Positions 16,246-17,202 of a DNA stretch of 17,202 nucleotides are shown one piece after another (within the stretch, counting starts at the first letter, position 1; each line of letters begins with the position of its first letter). The stretch is taken from positions 1-17,202 of the forward strand of contig JAQUQP010000021.1 of NCBI GenBank assembly GCA_028716025.1, in the 5' to 3' direction. Position numbers and translations under genes: made by a program. Origin of the DNA: a bacterium (GTDB lineage Bacteria; UBA6262). Under the pieces are notes generated by a model. The model saw only the letters and a list, made by a program, of their open reading frames with translations, was not told the origin of the DNA and did not search any database.

Positions 16246-17202
16246 ATGGCCAATAACCGGCCGATTACCGGCAAGTATATCGATAAGATGCCTGATGGCA
16301 CCATTAAACAATTAAACCCGTTTACCGGTACCGAGGTATGGACAGTGCCTGGCCGTAGCGGTAAACCGATCACGAATGAGATACCAAAAAATGCTAAAAA
16401 AATAGAAAAGCATGAACCTGAGGATTATTGTAATTTTTGCGCCACCAATTATTTAAATACGCCGCCTGAAAAGTCACGTTTGATCAAAGAGGGCGATAAA
16501 TATAAGATCCTATATAATGTGGCGGCCCAGGACTTGGGCAAAACAGTTCCCCTGTTGAGGCGCATCCCTAATTTATTTGAAATAGTCTCTTATGATTACT
16601 GGGTTAAGAACTATTCCTTCTTCCTGCCGCAGGACCTGGTCAACTGGAAAAATAACTACATGTCCACCCAGGCTGGCCAAGACCATGTTTTCAAAATAAT
16701 TGATATGAAAATAACCTTGCTCGGTAAAGATCCGCAGAAGATCAGCCGGGAAACCAAACTCGACATGGCTGATGCCTTTTTTGGCGGTTCTCATGAACTA
16801 GTCGTGGCCAATAAACATTATACTGATACGGCTGATTATGATTCCCAGCTATGTTCATCCGGTGAACTTACTCCGGAAGAGCATTTCTGGTATATTAAGT
16901 TCACTATTGAAGCGATCAAGGCTATTCACCAGAATAACCGTTATGTGCGATATATCAGTGTATTCCAAAACTGGCTCTCCAGCGCTGGTGCCAGTTTTGA
17001 TCATTTGCATAAACAGCTAGTGGCGATTGATGAATGGGGCACTTCTATCGAAGAGGAAAGCGAACTGGTGCGGGGCAATCCCAATATTTACAATGAATTG
17101 GCCACTAATTATGCCGGGTACCAGAACTTGGTCTTTGCGGAGAACGATTATGCGGTAGCCTTTGCCGATTTTGGACATCGCTACCCTACAATTGCGGTAT
17201 AT
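16246..17202 (+). CDS. GalT-like nucleotidyltransferase (HIT superfamily, DUF4921-like), 3' truncated
   Basis: The reading frame from ATG 16246 is open for 319 codons to the window end, so the C-terminus is missing. It resembles galactose-1-phosphate uridylyltransferase. A zinc-type pair C62-x-x-C65 lies in EDYCNFCATNY, GGSHELVV resembles the segment holding the third zinc ligand, and H253-L-H255-K-Q257 in GASFDHLHKQLVAI corresponds to the H-P-H-x-Q active site, with H255 as the likely nucleophile. The gap between CxxC and HxH is larger than in classical GalT, and the N-terminus (RPITGKYIDKMPDGTIKQLNP) differs, so I place it in a GalT-like side family, possibly DUF4921, with an unknown sugar phosphate or nucleotide substrate. 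The start is chosen by AGAGGAG five bases upstream; the ATG at 16242 hits a stop after four codons. It has its own promoter. Confidence 0.75.
   Translation, partial: MANNRPITGKYIDKMPDGTIKQLNPFTGTEVWTVPGRSGKPITNEIPKNAKKIEKHEPEDYCNFCATNYLNTPPEKSRLIKEGDKYKILYNVAAQDLGKTVPLLRRIPNLFEIVSYDYWVKNYSFFLPQDLVNWKNNYMSTQAGQDHVFKIIDMKITLLGKDPQKISRETKLDMADAFFGGSHELVVANKHYTDTADYDSQLCSSGELTPEEHFWYIKFTIEAIKAIHQNNRYVRYISVFQNWLSSAGASFDHLHKQLVAIDEWGTSIEEESELVRGNPNIYNELATNYAGYQNLVFAENDYAVAFADFGHRYPTIAVY

Overview
The window reads as chromosomal DNA from an uncultured, probably Gram-negative-type (diderm) bacterium. Supporting this are a beta-barrel outer-membrane protein with a signal peptide, a lipoprotein, dense operons of housekeeping genes, and sigma-70-like promoters (TTGACA/TTGAAA, 17-bp spacer, TAnnAT). 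All genes recognised lie on the + strand. The gene mix and the many small palindromic repeats recall candidate phyla such as Omnitrophota or Margulisbacteria, but that placement is a weak inference. I see no phage, IS transposase, CRISPR array or plasmid functions.

Layout. (1) 1-1916: the 3' end of a phosphohexomutase, enolase, and a FtsB/DivIC-type division protein. (2) 1945-2320: a strong promoter, tRNA-Leu(UAA), a heptamer/inverted repeat, initiator tRNA-Met and a terminator. (3) 2327-3943: a promoter almost on top of its start codon, an outer-membrane protein and a PilZ (c-di-GMP receptor) protein. (4) 3944-4369: an extended -10 promoter, a terminator-like hairpin, a 273-bp palindromic element, and a tRNA with a CAU anticodon. 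(5) 4411-13840: a long, tightly packed run tilS-ftsH-folE-folP-cdaA-pdxJ-glmS-GDPD, covering tRNA-Ile lysidine modification, membrane proteolysis, folate synthesis, c-di-AMP synthesis, vitamin B6 synthesis, amino-sugar synthesis and glycerophosphodiester hydrolysis. (6) 13846-15903: a palindrome, a LarA-type racemase and a lipoprotein. (7) 15876-16142: a second copy of the palindromic element. (8) 16162-17202: a promoter bracketed by an 11-bp inverted repeat, driving a GalT-like protein cut off by the window end.

The coding content is mostly conventional. The most unusual material is intergenic. Two ~270-bp elements share a core. Each has 33-bp terminal inverted repeats whose two arms match each other better than they match the other copy, so the arms co-vary. 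A second, AT-rich palindromic family occurs twice (after folE and after cdaA), and there is a heptamer repeat between two tRNA genes. Other points of interest are a CdaA whose C-terminus looks like the membrane anchor of CdaR although no cdaR follows, a CAU-anticodon tRNA directly upstream of tilS, and the symmetric promoter of the last gene.
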